Part shown: piece by piece, positions 22,828-32,844 of the stretch
Numbering within the stretch: the stretch's first letter is position 1
Layout of the letters: every line of letters begins with the position of its first letter
Source of the DNA: Burkholderiaceae bacterium
GTDB lineage: Bacteria; Pseudomonadota; Gammaproteobacteria; Burkholderiales; Burkholderiaceae_C
Assembly (NCBI GenBank): GCA_004299095.1
Contig: SCQQ01000063.1
Location: 1-35,485, forward strand
DNA: 35,485 nt
Direction: 5' to 3'
Notes under the pieces: model-generated
What the model was told of the DNA's origin: nothing
Database searches by the model: none
The model's input: the letters and a program-made list of their open reading frames with translations, nothing else
Made by a program: the position numbers and the translations under genes

Positions 22828-22833
22828 TAAAAT
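22828..22833 (+). promoter_or_regulatory. Candidate -10 element for tkt-gap
   Basis: TAAAAT within GCTAAAATC lies 40 bases before the tkt start. It matches five of six sigma-70 -10 positions. No convincing -35 sequence is found 16-18 bases upstream, so this rests on position and the -10 match only. Confidence 0.35.
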
Positions 22834-22872
22834 CAAGCGGTTCTTCTCTGCTTCATCCCCTGGAGTCGCTTG

Positions 22873-25949
<3,077 letters not shown>

Positions 25950-25967
25950 CCCCGGCTCGCCGCAACG

Positions 25968-25993
25968 AAAAACGCGCCGCCGGCGCGTTTTTT
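25968..25993. terminator. Bidirectional Rho-independent terminator between gap and the ABM gene
   Basis: AAACGCGCC (25970-25978) pairs perfectly with GGCGCGTTT (25982-25990) around a three-base loop, with five A upstream and six T downstream (25988-25993). It can work for gap on the plus strand and for the convergent ABM gene on the minus strand, whose stop codon lies directly beside it. Confidence 0.9.
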
Positions 25994-26301
25994 CATGCGG
26001 GTTCGAGCACGTGGATCAGCTTGCGCTCGACCCAGTCCTTGGTTTGCGCGCCGTACGCCTGCATGTGCGCCGACTTGGCGTGCGCCTGCAGGTCGGCAAG
26101 CGACGCCCATTTCTCGATGGCGATGAACGTGTCCGGGCCGATGCTGCCGCGCGAGGGCGGCAGGCCGGCCGCGTCGATTGCGGCGCCATACTCGATGCAA
26201 CCGTATTCAGCGCGCACCGCGGTGCAGTTGGCGTTGAAGGCGGCGAGCACCTGGGCGCGCTGGCCCGGCTTGGCGGTAATGAATGCGATCACCTGAATCA
26301 T
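25993..26301 (-). CDS. ABM-domain (YgiN-like) putative quinol monooxygenase
   Basis: A 102-residue protein with one antibiotic-biosynthesis-monooxygenase-type ferredoxin-like domain: MIQVIAFITAKPGQRAQVLAAF at the start, then EYGCIEYGAAID, FIAIEKWASLADLQAHAKSAH and a short C-terminal helix. Such proteins are small dimers that act on quinols or related compounds, or sense them; the real substrate is unknown. The start ATG at 26301 is the first residue of the domain, and longer upstream frames show no homology. It converges on gap and shares its terminator. The divergent holin-like gene starts 209 bases away. Confidence 0.85.
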   Translation of the reverse strand: MIQVIAFITAKPGQRAQVLAAFNANCTAVRAEYGCIEYGAAIDAAGLPPSRGSIGPDTFIAIEKWASLADLQAHAKSAHMQAYGAQTKDWVERKLIHVLEPA

Positions 26302-26434
26302 GGCTGGCTCCGTTGGTTGAAATGGGAAATCCACGGCCGTGCGTGCCGCGGAATTTAGCAAACTGCCGGGTCGTGGCAGATGCGCCGGCGCCTCGACGGC
26401 GCGAATGCGATGGGACGGGGCGAAGCGCGAGCGT

Positions 26435-26461
26435 GGATTCGCGCCCGCGCGGCAATGACCG
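26435..26461. repeat. REP-like short inverted element
   Basis: Between the divergent ABM and membrane-protein genes, GGATTCGCGCCCGCGCGGCA continues into ATGACC. It resembles the widespread proteobacterial intergenic palindrome of the form GGATTCCCGC...GCGGGAATGAC, with several mismatches. A central CGCG-CCC-GCGCG stem is possible. It is a single degenerate copy in this window, so the assignment rests on resemblance only. Confidence 0.35.
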
Positions 26462-26510
26462 AAGGCATGAGGCATTGCCTTTGTTCCCGACTTCTGTGTA
26501 AGCTGTCCCC

Positions 26511-26870
26511 ATGATGCTGATTGTGAAATGGCTGCTTTCGGCGGTCGCACTGCTGTTCATCGCCTACATCTACAAGGGTGTGAGCGTGGCCGGATTTGGC
26601 TCGGCGCTGATCGCGGCGCTGGTGATCGGCCTGCTGAATCTGCTGGTGCGCCCGATCCTGATCGTGCTCACCATTCCCATCACGCTGGTGACGCTCGGGC
26701 TGTTCCTGTTCGTCATCAATGCGCTCATGTTCTGGGCGGCATCGGGCATCCTGCGCGGCTTTCACGTCAACGGCTTCTGGGCGGCCTTGATCGGATCGCT
26801 GCTGTATTCGCTGCTGGGTGTGCTGATCGATCGCGCGCTCACGGGCGGCGCCGGCGCGCGCTGGGTCTGA
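26511..26870 (+). CDS. Four-helix membrane protein (phage holin 4 superfamily / YvlD-like)
   Basis: A 119-residue protein made almost entirely of four membrane helices (about 3-22, 29-49, 55-78 and 86-106). GLLNLLVRPILIVLTIPITLV in the middle and LFVINALMFWAAS are the hallmark of the PF04020 family, called phage holin family 4 or YvlD. These are chromosomal membrane proteins, and despite the name most are not linked to phages. No phage genes are nearby. The function is unknown; YvlD of Bacillus belongs to an envelope-stress operon. Two ATGs in a row (26511 and 26514) leave the start ambiguous by one codon. It ends ahead of the second copy of the intergenic repeat. Confidence 0.85.
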   Translation: MMLIVKWLLSAVALLFIAYIYKGVSVAGFGSALIAALVIGLLNLLVRPILIVLTIPITLVTLGLFLFVINALMFWAASGILRGFHVNGFWAALIGSLLYSLLGVLIDRALTGGAGARWV

Positions 26871-26937
26871 ACCGGAGGAACCCGATACGGCCAAATCGGC
26901 GAGCGCGAGACGAAACGAAGCCTGCTGTTCGTGCGCT

Positions 26938-27080
26938 GCCATGACGAAATGACGCCGCCGCTCTGCGGCAACATGACGGCGGCTCTGCGTCATGGCTGGG
27001 GTAGCGGCCGTCATCGACGCGCAGCGAAGGCGGTCATCACGCCGAACGCCCAGCACGAAACGTGGGCATGACGGCGGCGC
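26938..27080. repeat. Dispersed palindromic intergenic repeat, copy 2
   Basis: It lies between the convergent membrane-protein and bepA-like genes. It has nested inverted repeats: GCCATGACG (26938-26946) with CGTCATGGC (26988-26996), GCCGCCG (26954-26960) with CGGCGGC (26977-26983), and GCCGC-TCT-GCGGC (26957-26969). It shares CATGACGAAATGAC (26940-26953) and a GTCATCGAC-GCGCAGCGA block (from 27010) with copy 1. The same blocks come in the same order, with 26 more bases between them. A last CATGACGGCGGCGCC (27067-27081) touches the end of the next gene. It probably folds into a branched structure that may terminate transcription in both directions. Confidence 0.65.
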
Positions 27081-27081
27081 C

Positions 27082-28620
27082 TCAACTCCACTTCTTCTCT
27101 TCTCGTTTCTGCTCGCGCAGCGCGTCTTGCGCAGCGTGCATGCGGCTGTCGACGATGCTTGCTTCGATCAGGTCGGCCGGGCTGCTCTGGTGCTGGCGCG
27201 AGTAATCCTGCGCCGCGCGCCAGCGGTCGATGGCGCCGGCGAAATCCAGGCGCGCCATTTGCACTTCGCCTTCGGCGCGCAGCGCGCGCAGCATTTGGCC
27301 CTGCGCCTGCAGCGCCTGCGCCAATTTGGCCCAGGCGCCGGCATCGGTCGGGTGGTCGCTCACCCACGGCTGCAGCGCCGAGGCGGCATCGGCGCCATGC
27401 CCGGCGCGGATTTGCGCCTCGCTGCGCATGAGCAGCAGGGCGCGGCCGTCCTGTCCGCGCGGATTGGTGTTGCCGCGGGCGGCCGGGTCGGTGGCCGGCA
27501 GAATCGTCAACGCCTGCTGCGGCTGGTCGGCGCGCAGCGCCAGCTCGGCCCGCAGCATCCGGGCCTGGTGCAGCGCCCGCGGATGCGCGCCCATGGCCTG
27601 TTCCAGTTGACCCGCCAGCGCCTGCGCGCGCGTTGGGTTGCGCAATTCGGTGTGCGCGAGCGTGGCGGCGTAGAGCGCCGGCGCCTGGCGCACCGCGGAT
27701 TGCGCCGCGAACCCCGGCTGATCGGGCTCACCTGCCCACTGGCGCAAGACGTCCACGCCCGGCCGTCCCAGCACGCGGGCGCGCGCTGCCAGCAGCAAGG
27801 TTTCCCAATCGGTCGGCGGCTTGGTGTGCGGGATGTTCTGTTCGCGCAACTGCACGTCGGCAATGCGCTCGCTGGTGAGCGGGTGCGTGCGCAGGAACGG
27901 CCAGTCGCCGTTGTCGTTCAGGCGTGACGCGGCTTCGAGCTTCTCGAACATGCTGACGAAACCCTGGGGCGCGAAACCGGCTTTCGTCATCAGGCCGTAA
28001 CCCACGCGATCGGCTTCCTGTTCCATGCTGCGTGAAAACACCAGTTGCTGGCGGATGATCGCCGCCTGTCCGCCGGCGGCGATGGCGGCGCCGGCCTGCG
28101 GGTTGCGGCTCGCGGCCACCGCGCCCAGCAGCAGTGCGGCGATCATCAGCGGCGTCTGGCGCCCCTGTTCGCCCAGCATGCGGGCGATGTGGCGCTGCAC
28201 GATGTGGCCGGTTTCGTGGCCCATCACGGAGGCCAGCTCGGCGCGCGAACTGACGACGCCCACCATGCCCATCAGCAACCCCATGTAGCCGCCAGGCAAG
28301 GCGAAGGCGTTCACGTCCTTGTCGCGGCCGAGCAGCAACTTCCAGGCGAAGCTTTCGTCCAGGTCCGGGGTGATTTCGCCGAGCTCGCGCCCGGCCACGC
28401 GCAAGCGGTGCCAGATGCCGCTGGCGTACTCGCCAATGATCGGATCGTCGACGTAATCGGGATCGCGATACAGGTCGCGCACGATCAGATCGCCCAGCTT
28501 GCGCTCCTGGGCGGCGGTCAGATCGCCTTGGTTGCCGAGCGCCGGCAACCCGGATTGCGCGCGGGCCGCAGCCTGCAACGCCAGCTCTCCGGCAGGCAGC
28601 GCAAACAGGGTTCGGACCAT
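27082..28620 (-). CDS. bepA: BepA-like M48 metalloprotease with TPR-type C-terminus
   Basis: Periplasmic zinc protease and chaperone for outer-membrane protein assembly, about 512 residues. The M48 catalytic domain has HETGH (135-139, the HExxH motif) and the third ligand region SMEQEADRVGY (Glu202). NAFALPGGYMGLLMGM before it and THPLTSERIADVQ after it are typical of BepA. The C-terminal half is helical with TPR-like repeats. The N-terminus is uncertain: the ATG at 28620 gives a short, weak signal peptide ending near ARAQS. An in-frame GTG at 28674 would add NPLTRRRFNWR, which looks like the twin-arginine or n-region of a longer signal. It diverges from moaC. Confidence 0.88.
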   Translation of the reverse strand: MVRTLFALPAGELALQAAARAQSGLPALGNQGDLTAAQERKLGDLIVRDLYRDPDYVDDPIIGEYASGIWHRLRVAGRELGEITPDLDESFAWKLLLGRDKDVNAFALPGGYMGLLMGMVGVVSSRAELASVMGHETGHIVQRHIARMLGEQGRQTPLMIAALLLGAVAASRNPQAGAAIAAGGQAAIIRQQLVFSRSMEQEADRVGYGLMTKAGFAPQGFVSMFEKLEAASRLNDNGDWPFLRTHPLTSERIADVQLREQNIPHTKPPTDWETLLLAARARVLGRPGVDVLRQWAGEPDQPGFAAQSAVRQAPALYAATLAHTELRNPTRAQALAGQLEQAMGAHPRALHQARMLRAELALRADQPQQALTILPATDPAARGNTNPRGQDGRALLLMRSEAQIRAGHGADAASALQPWVSDHPTDAGAWAKLAQALQAQGQMLRALRAEGEVQMARLDFAGAIDRWRAAQDYSRQHQSSPADLIEASIVDSRMHAAQDALREQKREEKKWS

Positions 28621-28761
28621 GCGCCAGTTGAAACGGCGGCGCGTCAACGGGTTGAATGGCGGTTTCGAGTCCACGGGACGATGTGCTCCGAAAAGGTGCG
28701 CCGCATCCAATGATCCGGCGACCTTCGTATGATGCCCAAATCCTGCGGATGTTCTGCACGA

Positions 28762-28787
28762 CCCGAGCGCTGACGGACGCGCTCGGG
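28762..28787 (+). promoter_or_regulatory. Perfect hairpin in the moaC leader
   Basis: CCCGAGCGC (28762-28770) pairs with GCGCTCGGG (28779-28787) around an eight-base loop, TGACGGAC. It ends 36 bases before the moaC GTG, followed by the ribosome binding site AAGGGGA (28811-28817). A -10-like TATGAT is at 28728-28733. It could be a leader RNA structure controlling moaC, possibly a molybdenum-cofactor riboswitch-type element, or an operator for a dimeric regulator. I do not recognise the conserved Moco RNA core here. Confidence 0.4.
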
Positions 28788-28823
28788 CGGAGGATTCCCG
28801 CTGCTCTTCCAAGGGGACACACC

Positions 28824-29342
28824 GTGTCGGACTCTGCACCCAAACCCCAGCTCACGCATTTCGACGCGCACGGCCAGGCGCACATGGTCGACATCGGCGC
28901 CAAACCAGCGACGCGCCGCGTGGCGCGTGCCAGCGGCCGCATCCTGATGAAGCCGGAGACCCTCGTGCTGATCCAGTCGGGCACGGCCAAGAAAGGCGAC
29001 GTGCTGGGCGTGGCGCGCATCGCCGGCATCATGGCGAGCAAGAAAACCAGCGAACTGATCCCGCTGTGCCACCCGCTTGCGCTCTCGCACGTGGCGCTCG
29101 ATTTCGACGTGGGCGCGCTTTCAGACGCGCAGGCGAAAGGTGTGCGCTGCGTCGCCACCGTGGAAACCACGGGCCCCACCGGCGTCGAGATGGAAGCGCT
29201 CACCGCCGTGCAGATCGCGCTGCTCACGATTTACGACATGTGCAAGGCAGTCGATCGCGGCATGACGGTGACCGACGTCCACCTGCTGGAAAAAGACGGC
29301 GGCAAGTCAGGGCATTACGTCGCGTCCGATTCGAGCTTGTAA
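28824..29342 (+). CDS. moaC: Cyclic pyranopterin monophosphate synthase MoaC
   Basis: Enzyme of molybdenum cofactor biosynthesis that turns the MoaA product into cyclic pyranopterin monophosphate, 172 residues. The sequence carries [19 protein letters not shown] (10-28), [18 protein letters not shown] (68-85) and [11 protein letters not shown], which are the conserved active-site segments of MoaC. I chose the GTG at 28824 because AAGGGGA ends six bases before it and homologues start with this residue; longer in-frame extensions are not supported. moaA is not nearby. The next gene on the strand is an ArsR-type regulator 76 bases away. Confidence 0.95.
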   Translation: MSDSAPKPQLTHFDAHGQAHMVDIGAKPATRRVARASGRILMKPETLVLIQSGTAKKGDVLGVARIAGIMASKKTSELIPLCHPLALSHVALDFDVGALSDAQAKGVRCVATVETTGPTGVEMEALTAVQIALLTIYDMCKAVDRGMTVTDVHLLEKDGGKSGHYVASDSSL

Positions 29343-29418
29343 TGGCGCAGAGGTGCACCCGGCGTGGTCCGGGCGCGCCGCACTGGGGATTGCGCGCTGC
29401 CTGTGACGGCGCGGATGG

Positions 29419-30099
29419 ATGGGTGTGATGGATCGCGCTTGGCTGGAAGATCGAAGGGGGCAATCTGCGTGGGCTGCCCTGTTTGGCGTCCTTTTGACTG
29501 GCGAAGCCCGGACGACGCTTGAATTGGTGCGTGCCGCCGGACTGACGGTCGTGCAGGTCCACACGCGACTTGAGCAGCTCAAGTTGCGCGGCATCGCGCG
29601 CGTCGAAGTGCGTGCGCAGCGGCCGTACTGGCGCATTGCAAGCCCGACTGCCGCGCGTGCGCTGCAGGCGCTGGGGCTGGAGCCGCGTGCCGACGCGATC
29701 GCCCTGCGCTGGCGGCGCCGGTGCAATCAGCCGCTCAAGCGGGCGCGGCGCTGCTACGGGCATCTGGCCGGCGAACTCGGCGTGGCGCAGATGAAGGCGC
29801 TGCGCGCCTGCGACTGGGTGCGTCTGGAAGGCGCACACGCCGTGCTTACACCGGCCGCGCGCACCTGGGCCGCCGCGCACGGCATCAGCGTTGCGTCCGA
29901 GGCGCGCGGCGCGCGCCGCTGCCTGGACTGGTCGGAGCGCCGCGACCATCTGGGCGGCGCGTTTGCCCGCGCGCTGCTGGATTACGAGCTGGCCCAAGGC
30001 TGGCTGCGCGCCGCAGCCGTGCCGCGCGCGCTCGAACTGACGGCGCTCGGAGAACACGTCTTCCTGCCCTGGCTGAACGGCGCACACGTGCCGTTGTGA
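29419..30099 (+). CDS. ArsR-type winged-helix transcriptional regulator
   Basis: A 226-residue DNA-binding protein. The N-terminal winged helix (about 15-86) contains LVRAAGLTVVQVHTRLEQLKLRGIARV and RPYWRI. The C-terminal half has the pair RRCYGHLAGELGV (111-123) and RRCLDWSERRDHLGGAF (166-182), a pattern I associate with a subgroup of ArsR-family regulators that carries these cysteines outside the DNA-binding domain. The cysteines are Cys102, Cys112, Cys131 and Cys168. The ligand is unknown; metal, thiol or heme sensing are possibilities. The start is at 29419 or the ATG at 29428. It is between moaC and aroE, and neither is an obvious target. Confidence 0.75.
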   Translation: MGVMDRAWLEDRRGQSAWAALFGVLLTGEARTTLELVRAAGLTVVQVHTRLEQLKLRGIARVEVRAQRPYWRIASPTAARALQALGLEPRADAIALRWRRRCNQPLKRARRCYGHLAGELGVAQMKALRACDWVRLEGAHAVLTPAARTWAAAHGISVASEARGARRCLDWSERRDHLGGAFARALLDYELAQGWLRAAAVPRALELTALGEHVFLPWLNGAHVPL

Positions 30100-30140
30100 C
30101 GGCGGGCTGCACGTCAGCGCTGGTCGCTTAACATCGGACC

Positions 30141-30980
30141 ATGAGCGATCGCTACGCGGTTCTGGGTCATCCAATCGGCCACAGCCGCTCGCCGCAGATC
30201 CACCGCTGGTTTGCTGCCGCCACCGGACAAGACCTGCGCTATGACGCGCTGGATGCGGGCAGTGACGTGCCGAGCTTCCTGCGCACCTTGGTTGAATTCC
30301 GCGCGGCCGGCGGCTTGGGCGTGAACGTGACCTTGCCGTACAAGCTGGCCGCGCTGCAGGCCGCCGACGGCGCAAGCGAGGGGGCGCGCCTGGCCGGCGC
30401 CGCGAACACGCTGAAATTCGAGGACGGCCGCATCGAAGCGCGCAACACCGATGGCGTCGGCTTGGTGCGCGACATCGAAACCAATTGCCACGTGGCGCTG
30501 AACGGCCGGCGCGTGCTGCTGCTGGGCGCGGGCGGCGCGGCGCGCGGCGTGCTGCTGCCGCTGGCATGGGCGGGCGCGCGCTGCATCGTGGTGGCGAATC
30601 GCACGGCGGAAAAGGCACAAGCGCTGGCCAGCGAACTGGTGCCGCACGCCGAGGGTACGGTGCTGGACGGGATGGGGTTGGACGGCTTGGCAGGGGCCGG
30701 CGTATTCGACGTCGTGATCAACGCCACGTCCGCGAGCCTGAGCGGCGCGGCGCTGGATATTTCGGCGGGCGTGTTTGCCGCGGACGCACTGGCGTACGAC
30801 CTGGTTTACGGCCAGGGGCTCACGCCGTTCCTGCGGTCTGCGCGCGACGCGGGCGTAAGGCATTTGGCCGACGGTACCGGCATGCTGGTCGAGCAGGCGG
30901 CCGACGCTTTTGCCTGGTGGCGCGGCGTGCGGCCCGAAACGGCGACAGTGCGGGCGCGGCTGGCGGTGCCTCTCGAGTGA
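30141..30980 (+). CDS. aroE: Shikimate dehydrogenase
   Basis: NADPH-dependent enzyme reducing 3-dehydroshikimate to shikimate in aromatic amino acid synthesis, 279 residues. Substrate-domain motifs: GHPIGHSRSPQIH (9-21), VNVTLPYK with the catalytic Lys68, and RNTDGVGLVRD with Asp104. The NADP-binding GAGGAARG (129-136) and VANRTAEKA (151-159) follow, and DLVYGQGLTPFL is close to the end. This is the standard AroE pattern and length. It is followed by a thioesterase and a type II dehydroquinase gene, so two shikimate enzymes lie within 2 kb on one strand. The start ATG at 30141 opens directly with the family N-terminus. Confidence 0.95.
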   Translation: MSDRYAVLGHPIGHSRSPQIHRWFAAATGQDLRYDALDAGSDVPSFLRTLVEFRAAGGLGVNVTLPYKLAALQAADGASEGARLAGAANTLKFEDGRIEARNTDGVGLVRDIETNCHVALNGRRVLLLGAGGAARGVLLPLAWAGARCIVVANRTAEKAQALASELVPHAEGTVLDGMGLDGLAGAGVFDVVINATSASLSGAALDISAGVFAADALAYDLVYGQGLTPFLRSARDAGVRHLADGTGMLVEQAADAFAWWRGVRPETATVRARLAVPLE

Positions 30981-31035
30981 CTGCGCTGGTGCGCACAGGG
31001 CTTTGAACACCTTTTTGGGATCACGGGAGAACGAT

Positions 31036-31482
31036 TTGAACAATTTGGCTGCGTTGGGCGACACGTTTTCAGGCCGCGTCGGCGTCGAGGTGGTGGAGCG
31101 CGGTCGCGGTTCGGGCCGGTGCCGGCTGCAACTCGCGCCGTGGCTTTTCAATCCGCATGGCGTGGTGCATGGCGGCGTGCTGTTCACGCTGGTCGACACC
31201 TGCATGGGCGTGGCGCTTTATCCGACGCTGCAGCCTGATCAACTGTGCGCCACCATCGACATCCAGATCAGCTACCTGAATCCGGTGACCGAAGGTCCGC
31301 TGCAATGCACGGCTGAGCTGATCAAGCGTGGCAAGCGCGTGGCGCATCTGTACGCGCGGGTCTCCGTGGCGGATACCGTGGTGGCCACGGCGACCGGAAA
31401 TTTCGCCATCTTTCAACGCAAACCCCAGGCGATTCTGGCGGGTGCGGGGCAATCCGCGTCGGCACAGGACACCGCCAAGTAG
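31036..31482 (+). CDS. PaaI-family thioesterase
   Basis: A 148-residue hotdog-fold protein. The active-site segment is NPHGVVHGGVLFTLVDTCMG (39-58), with the HGG at 45-47 and the likely acidic catalytic residue Asp54. It is followed by the strand CATIDIQISYLNPV and the C-terminal AHLYARVSVADTVVATATGNFAIF. These residues fit acyl-CoA thioesterases of the PaaI group; the substrate is unknown. The start appears to be a TTG at 31036, five bases after GGGAGA; no ATG or GTG lies at a sensible place. It stands between the two shikimate genes and may be co-transcribed with aroE. Confidence 0.82.
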   Translation: MNNLAALGDTFSGRVGVEVVERGRGSGRCRLQLAPWLFNPHGVVHGGVLFTLVDTCMGVALYPTLQPDQLCATIDIQISYLNPVTEGPLQCTAELIKRGKRVAHLYARVSVADTVVATATGNFAIFQRKPQAILAGAGQSASAQDTAK

Positions 31483-31515
31483 CCGCGCGCGCCGGCGCTT
31501 CTCCATAATGCAGCC

Positions 31516-31971
31516 ATGAAAATCCTGGTTTTGCACGGCATCAACCTCGACATGCTGGGGCAGCGCGATCCGGCGCAGTACGGACACGCCACGCTCGCTG
31601 ACGTGGACGCGCAATTGCAAGCGCTCGCCGCGGAACTGGGCGCCGAGCTGGCGTGCTTCCAGACCAACCACGAAGGCGCCCTGTGCGAGCGCATCCATCA
31701 GGCGCTGCGCGAAGCCGCTGACGGCGTGGTGATCAACGCTGCCGCCTGGACGCATACCAGCGTGGCGATCCGGGACGCGCTCGAGATGCTGAAATGCCCG
31801 CGAGTGGAAGTGCACATGTCCAACATCCACGCGCGCGAGCCATTCCGCCGGCATTCCTACGTGGCCGAAGTGGCCACGGGGCAGATTTGCGGCTTCGGTG
31901 TGGATTCGTATTTGCTGGGGTTGCGTGCGTGCGTCGACCAAGTGCGCGCGCGCCAAAACGAGAAGAACTGA
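31516..31971 (+). CDS. aroQ: Type II 3-dehydroquinate dehydratase
   Basis: Dodecameric enzyme of the shikimate pathway removing water from 3-dehydroquinate, 151 residues. Catalytic positions map well to the family: Asn10, Arg17 in GQRDP, Tyr22 in QYG, Asn74 in VINAAAWTH with His80, His100 in [13 protein letters not shown], and Arg111. The N-terminus reads [10 protein letters not shown] where most family members have NGPNLNLLG, so it belongs to a divergent branch. Activity is likely because the key residues remain. Such divergent copies can also act on quinate catabolism. PduO follows five bases after the stop. Confidence 0.9.
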   Translation: MKILVLHGINLDMLGQRDPAQYGHATLADVDAQLQALAAELGAELACFQTNHEGALCERIHQALREAADGVVINAAAWTHTSVAIRDALEMLKCPRVEVHMSNIHAREPFRRHSYVAEVATGQICGFGVDSYLLGLRACVDQVRARQNEKN

Positions 31972-31975
31972 CGTC

Positions 31976-32560
31976 ATGGGAAAACGGGTTACGCAAGTCG
32001 CCACGCGCACCGGCGACGACGGCACCACCGGGCTCGGCAACAACACGCGCGTGTCGAAATCGAGCGCACGGCCGGTGGCGATGGGCGACGTCGACGAGCT
32101 CAACAGCGCCATCGGCGTGATGCTGTGCGAGCCCATGCCGGACGACGTGCGCAAGCTCCTCACCGACATCCAGCAACAGCTTTTCAACCTGGGCGGCGAA
32201 CTCTCCATTCCAGGCTTCGAGCTGCTGAAGGATGCGGCGCTGGACGAACTGGACGCCGCGCTCAAGCACTACAACGCGCACCTGCCGCGGCTGCAGGAGT
32301 TCATCCTGCCCGGCGGCACGCGCGCCGCGGCGCAGGCGCACATCTGCCGCACGGTGGCGCGTCGCGCCGAGCGTTCGGTCGTCGCGCTCGGTGAACAGGA
32401 AGAATTGCGGGCCGCGCCGCGGCGCTACCTGAACCGGCTCTCCGACCTGTTTTTCGTGCTGGCGCGCGTGCTCAACCGCGATGCGGCGGGGCACAAGCTG
32501 AACGCCGAGGTCTACTGGCAGAGCGAAAAGCTCAAACACTTCGAGACGGACAAGAACTAG
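31976..32560 (+). CDS. PduO-type ATP:cob(I)alamin adenosyltransferase
   Basis: Enzyme that makes adenosylcobalamin from cob(I)alamin and ATP, 194 residues. The ATP-binding N-terminal motif is TRTGDDGTTGLG (10-21). RPVAMGDVDELNSAIG follows, and the C-terminal RYLNRLSDLFFVLARVLN carries the conserved Arg and Asp-containing helix. Length and motifs match PduO/MMAB rather than CobA or EutT. It starts four bases after aroQ and is presumably co-transcribed. It supports adenosylcobalamin-dependent enzymes encoded elsewhere, such as methylmalonyl-CoA mutase, but none is in the window. Confidence 0.93.
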   Translation: MGKRVTQVATRTGDDGTTGLGNNTRVSKSSARPVAMGDVDELNSAIGVMLCEPMPDDVRKLLTDIQQQLFNLGGELSIPGFELLKDAALDELDAALKHYNAHLPRLQEFILPGGTRAAAQAHICRTVARRAERSVVALGEQEELRAAPRRYLNRLSDLFFVLARVLNRDAAGHKLNAEVYWQSEKLKHFETDKN

Positions 32561-32844
32561 CGCCGGCGTTGCAAGCGCAGTGCCTGTGGCGCGTCCGAGC
32601 CATCCCCGCGCGACGGATGGCGCCAGGGGTCGACGCTGCCCACGCGCCGATCCAGCACGATCACGCGGCCAACAACGCGGCCACGCCCGGGCCCCGGATC
32701 TGACCGCCGTTTGACGGCGCAGGGGGGCTCCGGTTTCCCCCGTTGCTGCTCGGGAAAAACCCGGGTGCCCGTGCGTGCCCAGAGCCGTTAGCATCGGGGC
32801 TCGAACCCATGTATGTATTTACACAATCCACGAGGAGGGCGCCG
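32561..32844 (+). promoter_or_regulatory. Intergenic region before the TRAP transporter genes
   Basis: A 284-base gap without a gene. Near its start, GCCATCC (32599-32605) and GGATGGC (32615-32621) form a seven-pair hairpin, extended outside by TGGC/GCCA (32587 and 32622). No T run follows, so it is a weak or Rho-dependent end for the pduO transcript. Near its end, TTAGCA (32788-32793) and TATGTA (32812-32817), spaced 18 bases, are a possible but poor sigma-70 promoter. GAGGAGGG (32832-32839) is a strong ribosome binding site for the next gene. Confidence 0.4.

Noticed and set aside
26511-26870. Holin-like gene as a sign of a prophage
   Set aside because: The PF04020 name is misleading: the family is common on chromosomes, and no phage structural, lysis or integrase gene is near.
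32793-32806. T-arm-like GGGCTCGAACCC suggesting a tRNA
   Set aside because: No matching acceptor, D or anticodon arms can be formed upstream.
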